Origin: a virus
DNA length: 22,936 bases
IMG/VR virus record: IMGVR_UViG_3300027573_000682
Span: 1 to 22,936 of that record
Strand: one strand, 5' to 3'
The notes below the pieces were generated by a model, which was given only the letters and a program-made list of their open reading frames with translations, made no database searches and was not told the DNA's origin. The stretch's first letter is position 1; every line of letters starts with the position of its first letter. This document shows positions 6,275-11,832 of the stretch, one piece after another. Position numbers and translations under genes: made by a program.

Positions 6275-6571
6275 TCCCTATTTACGGTCGTATGAAGCAA
6301 ACAGGCAGCATCTTCCCTTGCGATCAGCAAGGGAAGAGGCATCCAAGAAGTCGATGATGTGTGGCGACTCGCCTTCCCGCCCTTCGGGCTAGGGACCGCA
6401 CCACCGCACGCCACACAACCCGATGGCCGCAATCGCCGGAAAGGGCTGCCGAGAAGGCTACCCCGCTGCCACCGTCCGGTGACAGTCCCCAACCACCCCA
6501 ACTGGTGGTGCGGCCGGTAGCGCAAAGCGCGGCGTGCCAGACCCCCACAACTCCCACACCAATCGACGGTC

Positions 6572-6597
6572 TCGAAAACCCGCCCAGGTTGTGACGG
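6572..6597 (+). repeat. Stem-loop repeat R1
   Basis: TCGAAAACC, six bases (CGCCCA), GGTT, GTGACGG. AACC and GGTT can pair around the six-base loop. Alternatively CCGCCC pairs with GGGCGG reaching 6601. It matches R2 in every flanking position except one inserted T. Confidence 0.5.
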
Positions 6598-6622
6598 GCG
6601 GCCGTACCGACAGCGCCCGATT

Positions 6623-6649
6623 TCGAAAACCGTCTCCGGTTTGTGACGG
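6623..6649 (+). repeat. Stem-loop repeat R2
   Basis: TCGAAAACC, six bases (GTCTCC), GGTTT, GTGACGG, 51 bp after R1. The six loop bases differ from R1 while both flanks are kept. The alternative CCGTC/GACGG pairing replaces CCGCCC/GGGCGG of R1, a compensatory change. Confidence 0.5.
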
Positions 6650-6767
6650 ATGTCTCAATTTTCCCTCCGCGGCCCGGCGGCTGGGTGAGATTCCCGAACG
6701 GAACGAGCCGACGACGGGCGGCGGAAGCCCGGCGGTAGCCCGAGCAGCTGCGAGCGCTCGAAACTGG

Positions 6768-6792
6768 CGGAAACGCTGGGGTTTGTGGCCGG
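6768..6792 (+). repeat. Diverged stem-loop repeat R3
   Basis: CGGAAAC, six bases (GCTGGG), GTTTGTGGCCGG. AAAC and GTTT pair around a six-base loop, as in R1 and R2, and GTG..CGG follows. It is the least certain member with R0. Confidence 0.35.
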
Positions 6793-6938
6793 TAGCTACC
6801 GCTAACGAGGCGATAGCTGCGCCCGCGCGAGGGCTGGGAACGGACAGGGAAGCTGACCTATTCGGCGACGTCGGACTTGACGGTTTCCATGCCGCAGCGG
6901 CATGACTAGCCATGCGTCCCCGACATGAGGCTTCCAAG

Positions 6939-7523
6939 ATGTGCGGTGCACGCACACGCTCCGGCGCGGCGTGCATGCAATACCGGCTTCGCGGAGAAAA
7001 GCGGTGTTTGCGGCATGGCGGAAAGTGGCGATCTGGCGATCACGAGCGTTCGACTGGCAAGTCGCACGCTGCGATACGGTCGCGTCAGGCGGTATTTCGG
7101 GCGTTGGGGTTGCCGTGGTATGGCGGTCGGCTGCCGGGTGCGGCTAAGCTGGCATCGCGGATAGATCGGGCGGTGGTTGTGGCTGATGAGTTGATTGAGT
7201 TAGGGGAGCGAGGGGAGTTGGAGCCGTTGCCGTCGACGACCTCGATTGGCGGTCGTCTTCACTCGGAGACGCTGCACGATGGGTCGTTGCGGGGTTTGGT
7301 GTTGCAGCGGGATATAGTGGTAGGGGTACAGGGTCAGCTAGCGGCTGTGGGGATAGAGAATATTGATGCGAAGCTGCTGCGGGCGGGGAATGAGGCGGCG
7401 CGGGATTTGACCCGGCTGGCGGTACGGGTGGCGGAGGGGGCATTCAAAGCGCAGCAAGGCAACCAACTGGTTGCCTTACTTGAAGCGCTTAAAGCGGCGC
7501 AGGAGAGGAAGAGGGGGGGATAG
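6939..7523 (+). CDS. Cys/His 'HGG' phage protein
   Basis: A 194-residue protein. The N-terminus holds CGARTRSGAAC, then KRCLRHGG (Cys 2, Cys 12, Cys 23, His 26), a zinc-knuckle-like motif seen in phage proteins often found near packaging or regulatory genes. The rest is helical and basic, with a conserved-looking RALGLPWYGG and a C-terminal helix (NQLVALLEALKAAQERK). The ATG at 6939 has GAGG eight bases upstream, so it is preferred over the ATG at 6912, which has none. The function is unknown. Its stop codon lies inside the terminator stem at 7518-7539. Confidence 0.7.
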   Translation: MCGARTRSGAACMQYRLRGEKRCLRHGGKWRSGDHERSTGKSHAAIRSRQAVFRALGLPWYGGRLPGAAKLASRIDRAVVVADELIELGERGELEPLPSTTSIGGRLHSETLHDGSLRGLVLQRDIVVGVQGQLAAVGIENIDAKLLRAGNEAARDLTRLAVRVAEGAFKAQQGNQLVALLEALKAAQERKRGG

Positions 7524-7539
7524 CCCCGCGGGGCTATCC
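7518..7539. terminator. Bidirectional terminator between convergent genes
   Basis: A perfect palindrome: GGATAGCCCC at 7518-7527 and GGGGCTATCC at 7530-7539. The stop codons of the two convergent genes (TAG 7521-7523 on plus; end at 7534 on minus) both lie within the stem. Confidence 0.6.
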
Positions 7540-7764
7540 TAGGGAAGAACCTGCCTTGTAGGCAGCTGCGGCTTTCTGGCCGGCGGCATTAGCTTTCGCG
7601 ATAGTGCGGCTATAGGCATCGGCGGTTCTGCCGGAATAGAGCGTTCCGGTGTTATAGCCGCGCTGGTATTCCAGTCTGTAGGCATTTGTCTTTGGGCTCT
7701 GTGGCGGTGCGTAGGCGCGGCCGTTGATGGCGTCTTGATAGCCGTCCATCTCGAATGTCGTCAT
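7534..7764 (-). CDS. Rmf-like small protein
   Basis: 76 residues. The motif GYQDAINGRAYAPPQS, followed after a gap by YRLEYQRGYN, matches the 'GY..A..G....P.......Y..GY..G' pattern of ribosome modulation factor (Rmf)-like proteins, which are common in phages. Bacterial Rmf dimerises and silences 70S ribosomes; whether the phage version does so is unknown. The C-terminal part is Ala/Lys-rich and helical. The ATG at 7764 has a strong GGAGGAATAAACC leader. It is the second gene of a leftward pair with only 3 bp between them. Confidence 0.66.
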   Translation of the reverse strand: MTTFEMDGYQDAINGRAYAPPQSPKTNAYRLEYQRGYNTGTLYSGRTADAYSRTIAKANAAGQKAAAAYKAGSSLG

Positions 7765-7767
7765 GGT

Positions 7768-7962
7768 TTATTCCTCCCCAGTGAGGGCGCGCCAGTCGTA
7801 GATGGCGACGCATTGGCCGTTGCGGCGAAGCGCGATCGAGCGCACCCGCGGATCGGCCAAGCGCTCTAGGACGAACTGCACGGCGAGGGCGAGGTCGGCG
7901 CCAAGATGGAAGGGGTGCTGGTGCACTCCGCCCGCCGTCTCGATATCCATTGTGTAGGTCAT
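7768..7962 (-). CDS. Hypothetical small protein (64 aa)
   Basis: Not recognised. It reads MTYTMDIETAGGVHQHPFHL, then an amphipathic helix (ADLALAVQFVLERLADPR) and a strand-rich end (VRSIALRRNGQCVAIYDW), i.e. an alpha/beta mini-domain. The ATG at 7962 follows CGGAGACGCAACC within leader copy D, so it is chosen over an upstream start at 8022, which would lie inside the promoter. First gene of a leftward pair transcribed divergently from the GP88 gene. Confidence 0.7.
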   Translation of the reverse strand: MTYTMDIETAGGVHQHPFHLGADLALAVQFVLERLADPRVRSIALRRNGQCVAIYDWRALTGEE

Positions 7963-7969
7963 GGTTGCG

Positions 7970-7985
7970 TCTCCGTTGGTTGGTG
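7970..7985 (-). promoter_or_regulatory. Leader motif copy D (CACCAACCAACGGAGA)
   Basis: On the minus strand it begins about 6-7 bases after the -10 hexamer at 7996-7991, so the mRNA 5' end would lie at its first bases. It ends in GGAGA, the ribosome site of the gene at 7962. One inserted base separates it from copies A and B. Confidence 0.5.
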
Positions 7986-7990
7986 CATGC

Positions 7991-8019
7991 AATATGGCCG
8001 CGAGATTCTCTGCTGTCAA
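7991..8019 (-). promoter_or_regulatory. Sigma70-like promoter for the leftward Rmf operon
   Basis: Minus strand: TTGACA (8019-8014), 17-base spacer, CATATT (7996-7991). The -35 is perfect and the -10 matches 4 of 6. The expected start falls at the first bases of leader copy D. Confidence 0.62.
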
Positions 8020-8032
8020 CACAAATTATCTC

Positions 8033-8061
8033 TTGACGCATCGTTTCGTGATGGCTATCTC
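8033..8061 (+). promoter_or_regulatory. Sigma70-like promoter for the GP88 operon
   Basis: Plus strand: TTGACG (8033-8038), 17-base spacer, TATCTC (8056-8061). The expected start is about 8068, the first bases of leader copy B. It diverges from the promoter at 7991-8019, with 13 bases between the two -35 boxes. Confidence 0.6.
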
Positions 8062-8066
8062 AGGGA

Positions 8067-8081
8067 GACCAACCACGGAGA
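8067..8081 (+). promoter_or_regulatory. Leader motif GACCAACCACGGAGA, copy B
   Basis: Identical over 15 bases to copy A. It spans the predicted mRNA 5' end to the ribosome site (GGAGAGACGCC before ATG 8088). Confidence 0.55.
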
Positions 8082-8087
8082 GACGCC

Positions 8088-8822
8088 ATGAACAAGCGGG
8101 AAGCGCTGGCAGTGGCGGGAAGCTTAGGCTTCCCCTCGAAAATGCCAGGCACGAGTTACGGGTTGCCGGCGAGTGCGTGCATCACGGGCCGCATTCTGGC
8201 GACGGTTGCAGGCAGCACCTGCGCCTCTTGCTATGCGCTGGACCGCGGCAACTACCGCTATAGCAGCGTACGGATTGCGCAGGCACGGCGGCTGGAGGCG
8301 GTGCGCCACGACAGCTTTGTTGAGGCGATGGTTGAGCTGTTGGAGCGGGCTCACGGTCGCGGTCCTGGCGGGCTCGTGATCAATCCGGCACCGCTCAATC
8401 CCAAGACCCGCGAAGCGCTCTCGCCGCATCACCGCTGGCACGATTCGGGCGATTTGCAGAGCCGGGATCATCTGGCGCGGATTTGCGCGGTGGCCAGAGC
8501 CACCCCTTGGCTCGATCACTGGCTACCGACGCGCGAGGGGAGGATCGTGAAGGCGTTTGTGCGGGATGGCAGGACCATTCCGGGCAATCTGACGATCCGG
8601 CTCTCCGCCACGATGGTGGATGGCGCGGCGCCGTCGGCCTGGCCGCAGACCTCGACGGTGCACAGCGGCCGCAAGCGCGACAAGCGCGGTCGGTTTATCC
8701 GCCAGCCGCGCGGCCATATCTGCCCGGCCAATTTGCAGGGCGGCAAGTGCTCGGGTGAATTGGTGGATTGCCGGGCGTGCTGGTCGCCGGGCGTCGCGAA
8801 TGTGAGTTATTGCATTCATTAG
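8088..8822 (+). CDS. GP88-family phage protein
   Basis: 244 residues matching the phage 'gene product 88' family. In order: PSKMPGTSYGLPASACITG, a CASCYA cysteine pair (Cys 45, 48), RWHDSGDLQS, the WLPTREG strand, NLTIRLS, and a C-terminal Cys block (CPANLQGGKC, VDCRACWS) ending NVSYCIH. The many conserved cysteines suggest a metal or Fe-S site, but no function is established for the family. The start at 8088 has a good GGAGA site within leader copy B. Its TAG stop lies in the loop of a hairpin that also holds the next start codon. Confidence 0.85.
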   Translation: MNKREALAVAGSLGFPSKMPGTSYGLPASACITGRILATVAGSTCASCYALDRGNYRYSSVRIAQARRLEAVRHDSFVEAMVELLERAHGRGPGGLVINPAPLNPKTREALSPHHRWHDSGDLQSRDHLARICAVARATPWLDHWLPTREGRIVKAFVRDGRTIPGNLTIRLSATMVDGAAPSAWPQTSTVHSGRKRDKRGRFIRQPRGHICPANLQGGKCSGELVDCRACWSPGVANVSYCIH

Positions 8823-8828
8823 TGAATG
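8813..8828 (+). promoter_or_regulatory. Hairpin covering the stop of GP88 gene and start of HNH gene
   Basis: CATTCA (8813-8818), loop TTAG, TGAATG (8823-8828), extendable by G-U pairs. The GP88 stop (TAG 8820-8822) sits in the loop and the candidate HNH start ATG (8826-8828) sits in the stem, so translation of the second gene could depend on ribosomes finishing the first. Confidence 0.45.
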
Positions 8829-9272
8829 TGTGGCATATACGTTCGCATGCCCGGTTTGCAGCGTACCCCGATGGCAATCCGCCTCGACCGGTTAAGCATG
8901 CCGGGCGAGGGCGGATGCCGCATCTGGACCGGCAATTGCCTGCCAAAAAAGGGCTACCCGATCGTGGGAAAGGGCGGGCATGGCAACGGCAACGCATACG
9001 CACACCGCGTTGCCTACGTGCTGGCATTCGGGCCGATTCCTGATGGATTCGATATTCACCATGCCTGCGGCAATGTGAAATGCATCAATCCGGAGCATTT
9101 GCAGGCACTGGACCGCAAGCTTCATCGGGCGATGCATCATCCGGCGGCATGCCCGCATGGCCACGAGTACACTGCAGAAAACAGTTATTACCGCCCCGCT
9201 GACGGAATCAGAATGTGCAAGCAATGCCGCAAGCTGTACATGCGGGAATACTACCTGCGGCACAAACGATAG
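8826..9272 (+). CDS. Second HNH endonuclease
   Basis: A 148-residue relative of the HNH protein at 1427-1876. The core is AHRVAYVLAFGPIPDGFDIH with HACGNVKCINPEHLQAL, and the C-terminal zinc module is CPHGHEY ... CKQC. An N-terminal CRIWTG strand matches the CWNWLG of the first copy. It probably acts as a free-standing homing or nicking endonuclease. The start is uncertain: the ATG at 8826 lies in a hairpin, and ATGs at 8847 and 8871 are possible. None has a strong ribosome site. It sits as an insertion-like unit between the GP88 gene and the small genes that follow. Confidence 0.85.
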   Translation: MCGIYVRMPGLQRTPMAIRLDRLSMPGEGGCRIWTGNCLPKKGYPIVGKGGHGNGNAYAHRVAYVLAFGPIPDGFDIHHACGNVKCINPEHLQALDRKLHRAMHHPAACPHGHEYTAENSYYRPADGIRMCKQCRKLYMREYYLRHKR

Positions 9273-9320
9273 GTCGAAACGGGGCTCGGCCCCGTCGCGG
9301 CGTAGGGCGCCGCCTGACGA

Positions 9321-9330
9321 GACCAACCAC
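9321..9330 (+). promoter_or_regulatory. Leader motif GACCAACCAC, copy C
   Basis: An exact 10-base match to copies A and B, followed by AAGGA instead of GGAGA. It lies 14 bases before the ATG at 9345. No promoter is evident upstream, so here it may act only at the RNA level. Confidence 0.45.
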
Positions 9331-9344
9331 AAGGATCACGGATC

Positions 9345-9497
9345 ATGACGTACGATGAGACGACTAAAGCTGAAATGGTGGAATTGCTGCGGTTGGCGGC
9401 GGACATGCTGACCGGCTGTCCCGACGACGAGGACGCGGACGCGGTAGCGGATAAACTCCTCGACGCAGCGCACCGCTTGGAAAGCGGCGCGCGATGA
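9345..9497 (+). CDS. Small acidic protein (50 aa)
   Basis: It reads MTYDETTKAEMVELLRLAAD, then MLTGCPDDEDADAVADKL and a final helix ending LESGAR. Acidic and helical; not recognised. The ribosome site is AAGGATCACGGATC within leader copy C. It overlaps the next gene by ATGA, which supports it as a real gene although it is short. Confidence 0.62.
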   Translation: MTYDETTKAEMVELLRLAADMLTGCPDDEDADAVADKLLDAAHRLESGAR

Positions 9498-9730
9498 CCA
9501 GCGGGATGGACCGGCGGCGGCATGCGGAGGCCGCCTATGCACTGTTAGCGCGATCGATGGACGGCACCGTCGCGGACGGCGAATGGTGTCTGGAGCTGGC
9601 GGCGCAGCGTCTGGAGCAGTGGGGCGATCCGGGGCTGGCGAATCAGGTGCGGGCGCTCTGCGAAGGGTGGTACCCGGTGGATTCGGAGATTCGGGGAATG
9701 ATGGCGCGGGTCGAGGAGCTGCTGCGATGA
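9494..9730 (+). CDS. Hypothetical small helical protein (78 aa)
   Basis: Not recognised. A helical protein (HAEAAYALLARSMDGTVADG, then a Trp-containing stretch WCLELAAQRLEQWGD) coupled to both neighbours by ATGA overlaps at 9494-9497 and 9727-9730. No membrane segment or metal site. Confidence 0.68.
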   Translation: MTSGMDRRRHAEAAYALLARSMDGTVADGEWCLELAAQRLEQWGDPGLANQVRALCEGWYPVDSEIRGMMARVEELLR

Positions 9731-9966
9731 CGATGGCTGACCTGACGCGGGAGGAAGCCTTTGATGCGATCTGCAACATGATGACCGAGTTGCACCTGGC
9801 CGGTGCCCTGAGCTTGGAACAGCGCCGCCTCCTCGACGCGCTGATTTGCGCCTATGGGGCGGCGGCGGCGCGCGAGGCACGCGAGCGCACGCTTGCCGGG
9901 GTGCGGCCGGGGCGGCCGCCGGTGCGCATCGTGCGCCAGATCGATGGCGTGGAGTGGCTCGAATAA
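9727..9966 (+). CDS. Hypothetical small protein (79 aa)
   Basis: Not recognised. It starts MTMADLTREEAFDAICNMMT, helical, and ends with a basic linker (RPGRPPVRIVRQIDGVEWLE). The ATG at 9727 overlaps the previous stop (ATGA) and is preferred over the longer frame starting at 9583, which would run through the upstream gene. It ends 22 bp from the stop of the convergent ATPase gene; no terminator hairpin was seen between them. Confidence 0.68.
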   Translation: MTMADLTREEAFDAICNMMTELHLAGALSLEQRRLLDALICAYGAAAAREARERTLAGVRPGRPPVRIVRQIDGVEWLE

Positions 9967-9988
9967 CCTCAGTGCAGCGTCGGCACGC

Positions 9989-10846
9989 CTAGTCGGTGTA
10001 GCCATAGCGCGCGCTGGCGGCGGCGACTTCCGGGGCGTTCATTTGATAGACCCCACGCTCCCAGCGAATCGGCAATTCGAGGTCGGCCGGGCCGTAATTC
10101 GATTTCCGCGACGACAGCGTGAGGCCCAGCGCCTTGTCTTTGTGCAGGTAGAGGCGTGAGCGCACGCCGTTGTGCCAGGCCACCGAGCCGGATTCGCCGG
10201 TGCCCAGCGCCTGCCCGGCGGCTGAGGGGTGCTTCACCAGGATGACGACGCCCTGGATCGCCACGGCGAGCCGGCGCAATTGGTTGAGGAACTGCACAAC
10301 CTGCTGCTCGTCGTTTTGATTGCCGCCAAATGTTTGCGTCGCGGTATCGACTACGAGATAGGTGATCCCCTCCTCCAGGCACTTATGTAAGAGCCGCTCG
10401 AACAGGGTCGTCGGCTGCATCCGCCACTCTTTCTTATCGAGGCGGGACAGCGTGTTGTCGAACCCGACCCGCGGCGCCAGCCACAGCCCAGCCTCCGCTA
10501 TATCCGTCATCGTCAATCCGGCCGCCCGGTTGATGTCATGCTGCCGCCGCCACAGTTCATCTTGATCATCCTCGGCGCCAAAGAAAAGCGCTCGCCCCGG
10601 CTGACAGGCGAGCCCCAGAAACGGCCAGCCGAGCACGGCGGAGGTTAGCAGCTGCTGCATCAGGAGCGACTTGCCGGCCCCGCCCGGCCCGGTCAGCAGC
10701 ATCACGCTGCCGCGCACAAAGCACTTCTCGACCAGCCAGTCGCGCCGGGGCGGGGTCTTCCCCTCCCAGCGCATCGGCGACAAGAGATCGAAGGAATCGG
10801 ACGGACGCGCCTCCCGCAGCCGCTCGACATCGGCCCTCGCCAGCAT
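9989..10846 (-). CDS. RepA-like AAA ATPase
   Basis: A 285-residue AAA/RecA-fold ATPase of the plasmid RepA (RSF1010-type helicase) kind. Walker A is LLTGPGGAGKS (50-60) and Walker B is TYLVVDTATQTFGG (162-175). A sensor-like VVILVKHPSA (200-209) and the family's SGSVAWHNGVRSRLYL signature (219-234) follow. It probably acts as a hexameric replicative helicase or loader in phage DNA replication. The ATG at 10846 is preceded by GAGGGGGG. The longer frame to 10981 runs through the upstream gene and is rejected. Last gene of the leftward early operon that starts at the switch near 12130. Confidence 0.88.
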   Translation of the reverse strand: MLARADVERLREARPSDSFDLLSPMRWEGKTPPRRDWLVEKCFVRGSVMLLTGPGGAGKSLLMQQLLTSAVLGWPFLGLACQPGRALFFGAEDDQDELWRRQHDINRAAGLTMTDIAEAGLWLAPRVGFDNTLSRLDKKEWRMQPTTLFERLLHKCLEEGITYLVVDTATQTFGGNQNDEQQVVQFLNQLRRLAVAIQGVVILVKHPSAAGQALGTGESGSVAWHNGVRSRLYLHKDKALGLTLSSRKSNYGPADLELPIRWERGVYQMNAPEVAAASARYGYTD

Positions 10847-10858
10847 GTTGCCCCCCTC

Positions 10859-10887
10859 AACATGAAATATGTTCGGATTTTGTTCGG
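10859..10887 (-). promoter_or_regulatory. Operator-like repeats upstream of the ATPase gene
   Basis: An inverted repeat AACAT-GAAAT-ATGTT (10859-10873) overlaps two direct TGTTCGG copies (10870-10876 and 10881-10887) spaced 11 bp, one helical turn. The element shared with 3290-3304 lies within it (10865-10879). It is the only A/T-rich stretch between two leftward genes and a good place for separate control of the ATPase gene. Confidence 0.42.
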
Positions 10888-10905
10888 TAACGCCCCTCGC
10901 CGAGC

Positions 10906-11145
10906 CTATTCCCCCCTCAGGTAGCTCCGCAAGACGCCCTCCAGCGCCTCCTCCTCGGTCAGCGCCGGCGGCCGGAACCACTCGTCATAGCCGGCCAGCG
11001 CCCGCTCCCGCCAGGCGAGCGCCAGGACCGCCCAGCCGATCCCCAGGGTCAGGTAGCCCTCCAGAATCGGCTCGTGGCACGACACCCGGGCACGCACCAG
11101 AATCGTCAGTAACCCCTTCTCCAACTCGGTCAGGTCAGCCGCCAC
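10906..11145 (-). CDS. Hypothetical small protein (79 aa), GTG start
   Basis: Not recognised. It is helical, starting (V)AADLTELEKGLLTILVRAR and continuing with ILEGYLTLGIGWAVLALAW, and an acidic end (TEEEALEGVLRSYLRGE). The GTG at 11145 has GGAGG five bases upstream and overlaps the end of the rusA-like gene by 11 bases. The longer frame to 11223 has no such support. The middle stretch is hydrophobic enough for membrane contact, but the charge pattern suits a soluble helical bundle. Confidence 0.66.
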   Translation of the reverse strand: MAADLTELEKGLLTILVRARVSCHEPILEGYLTLGIGWAVLALAWRERALAGYDEWFRPPALTEEEALEGVLRSYLRGE

Positions 11146-11515
11146 CGAGCCTCCAAACCGCGACCTCGAGCGCCTCGCCCACGGCCACCCGGCGCACCTC
11201 GTACTCGTCGACCCAGCGATCATCCTCGATCACGTTCATCGCGGCCAGCACATCGAAAATCGGTTTCAGGTTGTCGATGTCGCGCTGGTAATTGAGCGGC
11301 GCCTGCACCTCGACCCGGACGTGCCGCCAGCCCTCGCGCGGGCAGCCGGATATCATGATGAGTTGTTGTGCTTCGCGCTGCCACGCGGCGTAGCTTGATG
11401 TTTTAGCACGGCCTTTGCCGTCGCGCCGGGTGACGTACAAATTGTTCGTCGTCGGTGGCACAGGGAGCTGCAGACGCAGGTCCGGCTCACTCGGCCAGGG
11501 CCCCATCGCCGTCAA
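11135..11515 (-). CDS. rusA: RusA-family Holliday junction resolvase
   Basis: A protein of about 123-126 residues matching RusA: LPVPPTTNNLYVTRRDG near the N-terminus, RDIDNLKPIFDVL with the catalytic Asp pair, and VIEDDRWVDE carrying the third Asp. RusA dimers cut four-way junctions that form during replication and recombination, and many phages use one in place of RuvC. The start is TTG at 11515 (TTGA overlap with the upstream stop, AAGG nearby) or ATG at 11506. It forms one operon with the genes on both sides and fits with the ERF/YqaJ pair encoded divergently. Confidence 0.9.
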   Translation of the reverse strand: MTAMGPWPSEPDLRLQLPVPPTTNNLYVTRRDGKGRAKTSSYAAWQREAQQLIMISGCPREGWRHVRVEVQAPLNYQRDIDNLKPIFDVLAAMNVIEDDRWVDEYEVRRVAVGEALEVAVWRLGGG

Positions 11516-11832
11516 TCGACCTTGTGCATGTGCGTGCCGTTGCCGGACTGATCGTACATCGTGCGGACGACGCAGGTTGTACGCGCACAGAACTGCCGCA
11601 TGTCGCTGATGGAGCCAATATCCAGCGCGGTGCCGTCGTCTCGCTGCACCCGGGCGAGGGGCCCGTTATATGAATCGTTCATTCGGCGCAAACCGTAGAG
11701 CCCGGCAGCTGCGCCGCGTATGTCCTGCAGCTTTGCCTCGGATTGCCCACGCTCGTACCCCTCGACCGCAAACCATATTGCGGCGACCCAGACCGCTGCC
11801 AGCAGCGGCACGATAAAGCCCTTGCCGCTCAC
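11512..11832 (-). CDS. Membrane-anchored protein with arabinofuranosidase-like fragment
   Basis: 106 residues. Residues 6-23 (FIVPLLAAVWVAAIWFAV) form one membrane helix or an uncleaved signal anchor. The rest contains GLYGLRRMNDSYNGPLARV, a DIG turn, an FC...C pair and RTMYDQSGNG. This is the start of the catalytic-type module of alpha-L-arabinofuranosidase B proteins (usual form YSLRRL..AY.G...RVRR, DIG, TWYDQSGNG), which is often found in phage virion proteins but is normally about 300 residues. Only the first 60 or so residues are present. It overlaps the regulator upstream and rusA downstream. A remnant, or a small binding module displayed at the membrane, are both possible. Confidence 0.62.
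   Translation of the reverse strand: MSGKGFIVPLLAAVWVAAIWFAVEGYERGQSEAKLQDIRGAAAGLYGLRRMNDSYNGPLARVQRDDGTALDIGSISDMRQFCARTTCVVRTMYDQSGNGTHMHKVD

Larger units (their letters stand above)
6014..6938 (+). other. 925-bp block without a convincing gene; hairpin-rich, possible structured RNA
   Basis: Both strands carry ORFs of 75-180 codons, but all are Arg/Pro/Ser-rich, overlap one another and show no domain, ribosome site or coupling. Visible structure includes hairpins at 6013-6029 (5 bp, loop CAGGATA), 6157-6172 (6 bp, loop AGGT), 6207-6225 (6 bp, loop GCAGCGT), 6312-6336 (9 bp CTTCCCTTG/CAAGGGAAG, loop CGATCAG) and a GCC-CTTCG-GGC hairpin near 6380. It also has a repeated stem-loop (see 6221, 6572, 6623, 6768) and a (CG)7 tract. 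It lies between co-directional phage genes. A large structured RNA or RNA-based control region is possible; it matched no RNA class I could identify. Confidence 0.4.

Noticed and set aside
6312-6336. Nine-base stem with seven-base loop resembling a tRNA arm
   Set aside because: No acceptor stem, T-loop GTTCGAATC pattern or cloverleaf can be built around it or around the other seven-base loops, so no tRNA is called.
5983-6525. A 180-codon minus-strand ORF in the hairpin-rich block
   Set aside because: No ribosome site or domain; it competes with several ORFs of equal length in other frames, and its strand opposes the surrounding genes.
6572-6792. Repeats R1-R3 considered as a CRISPR array
   Set aside because: Repeats are diverged and unevenly spaced (51 and about 145 bp), with no constant spacer length and no cas genes nearby.
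6534-6905. A 123-codon plus-strand ORF just before the HGG gene
   Set aside because: It is co-directional and ends near the next gene, but has no ribosome site and contains the R1-R3 stem-loops in unrelated codon contexts. It was not accepted as a gene without comparative support.
7144-7443. A Pro/Ser-rich minus-strand ORF under the HGG gene
   Set aside because: Low-complexity composition (runs of Pro, Ala, Ser) is what the opposite strand of this G-rich coding stretch would give.
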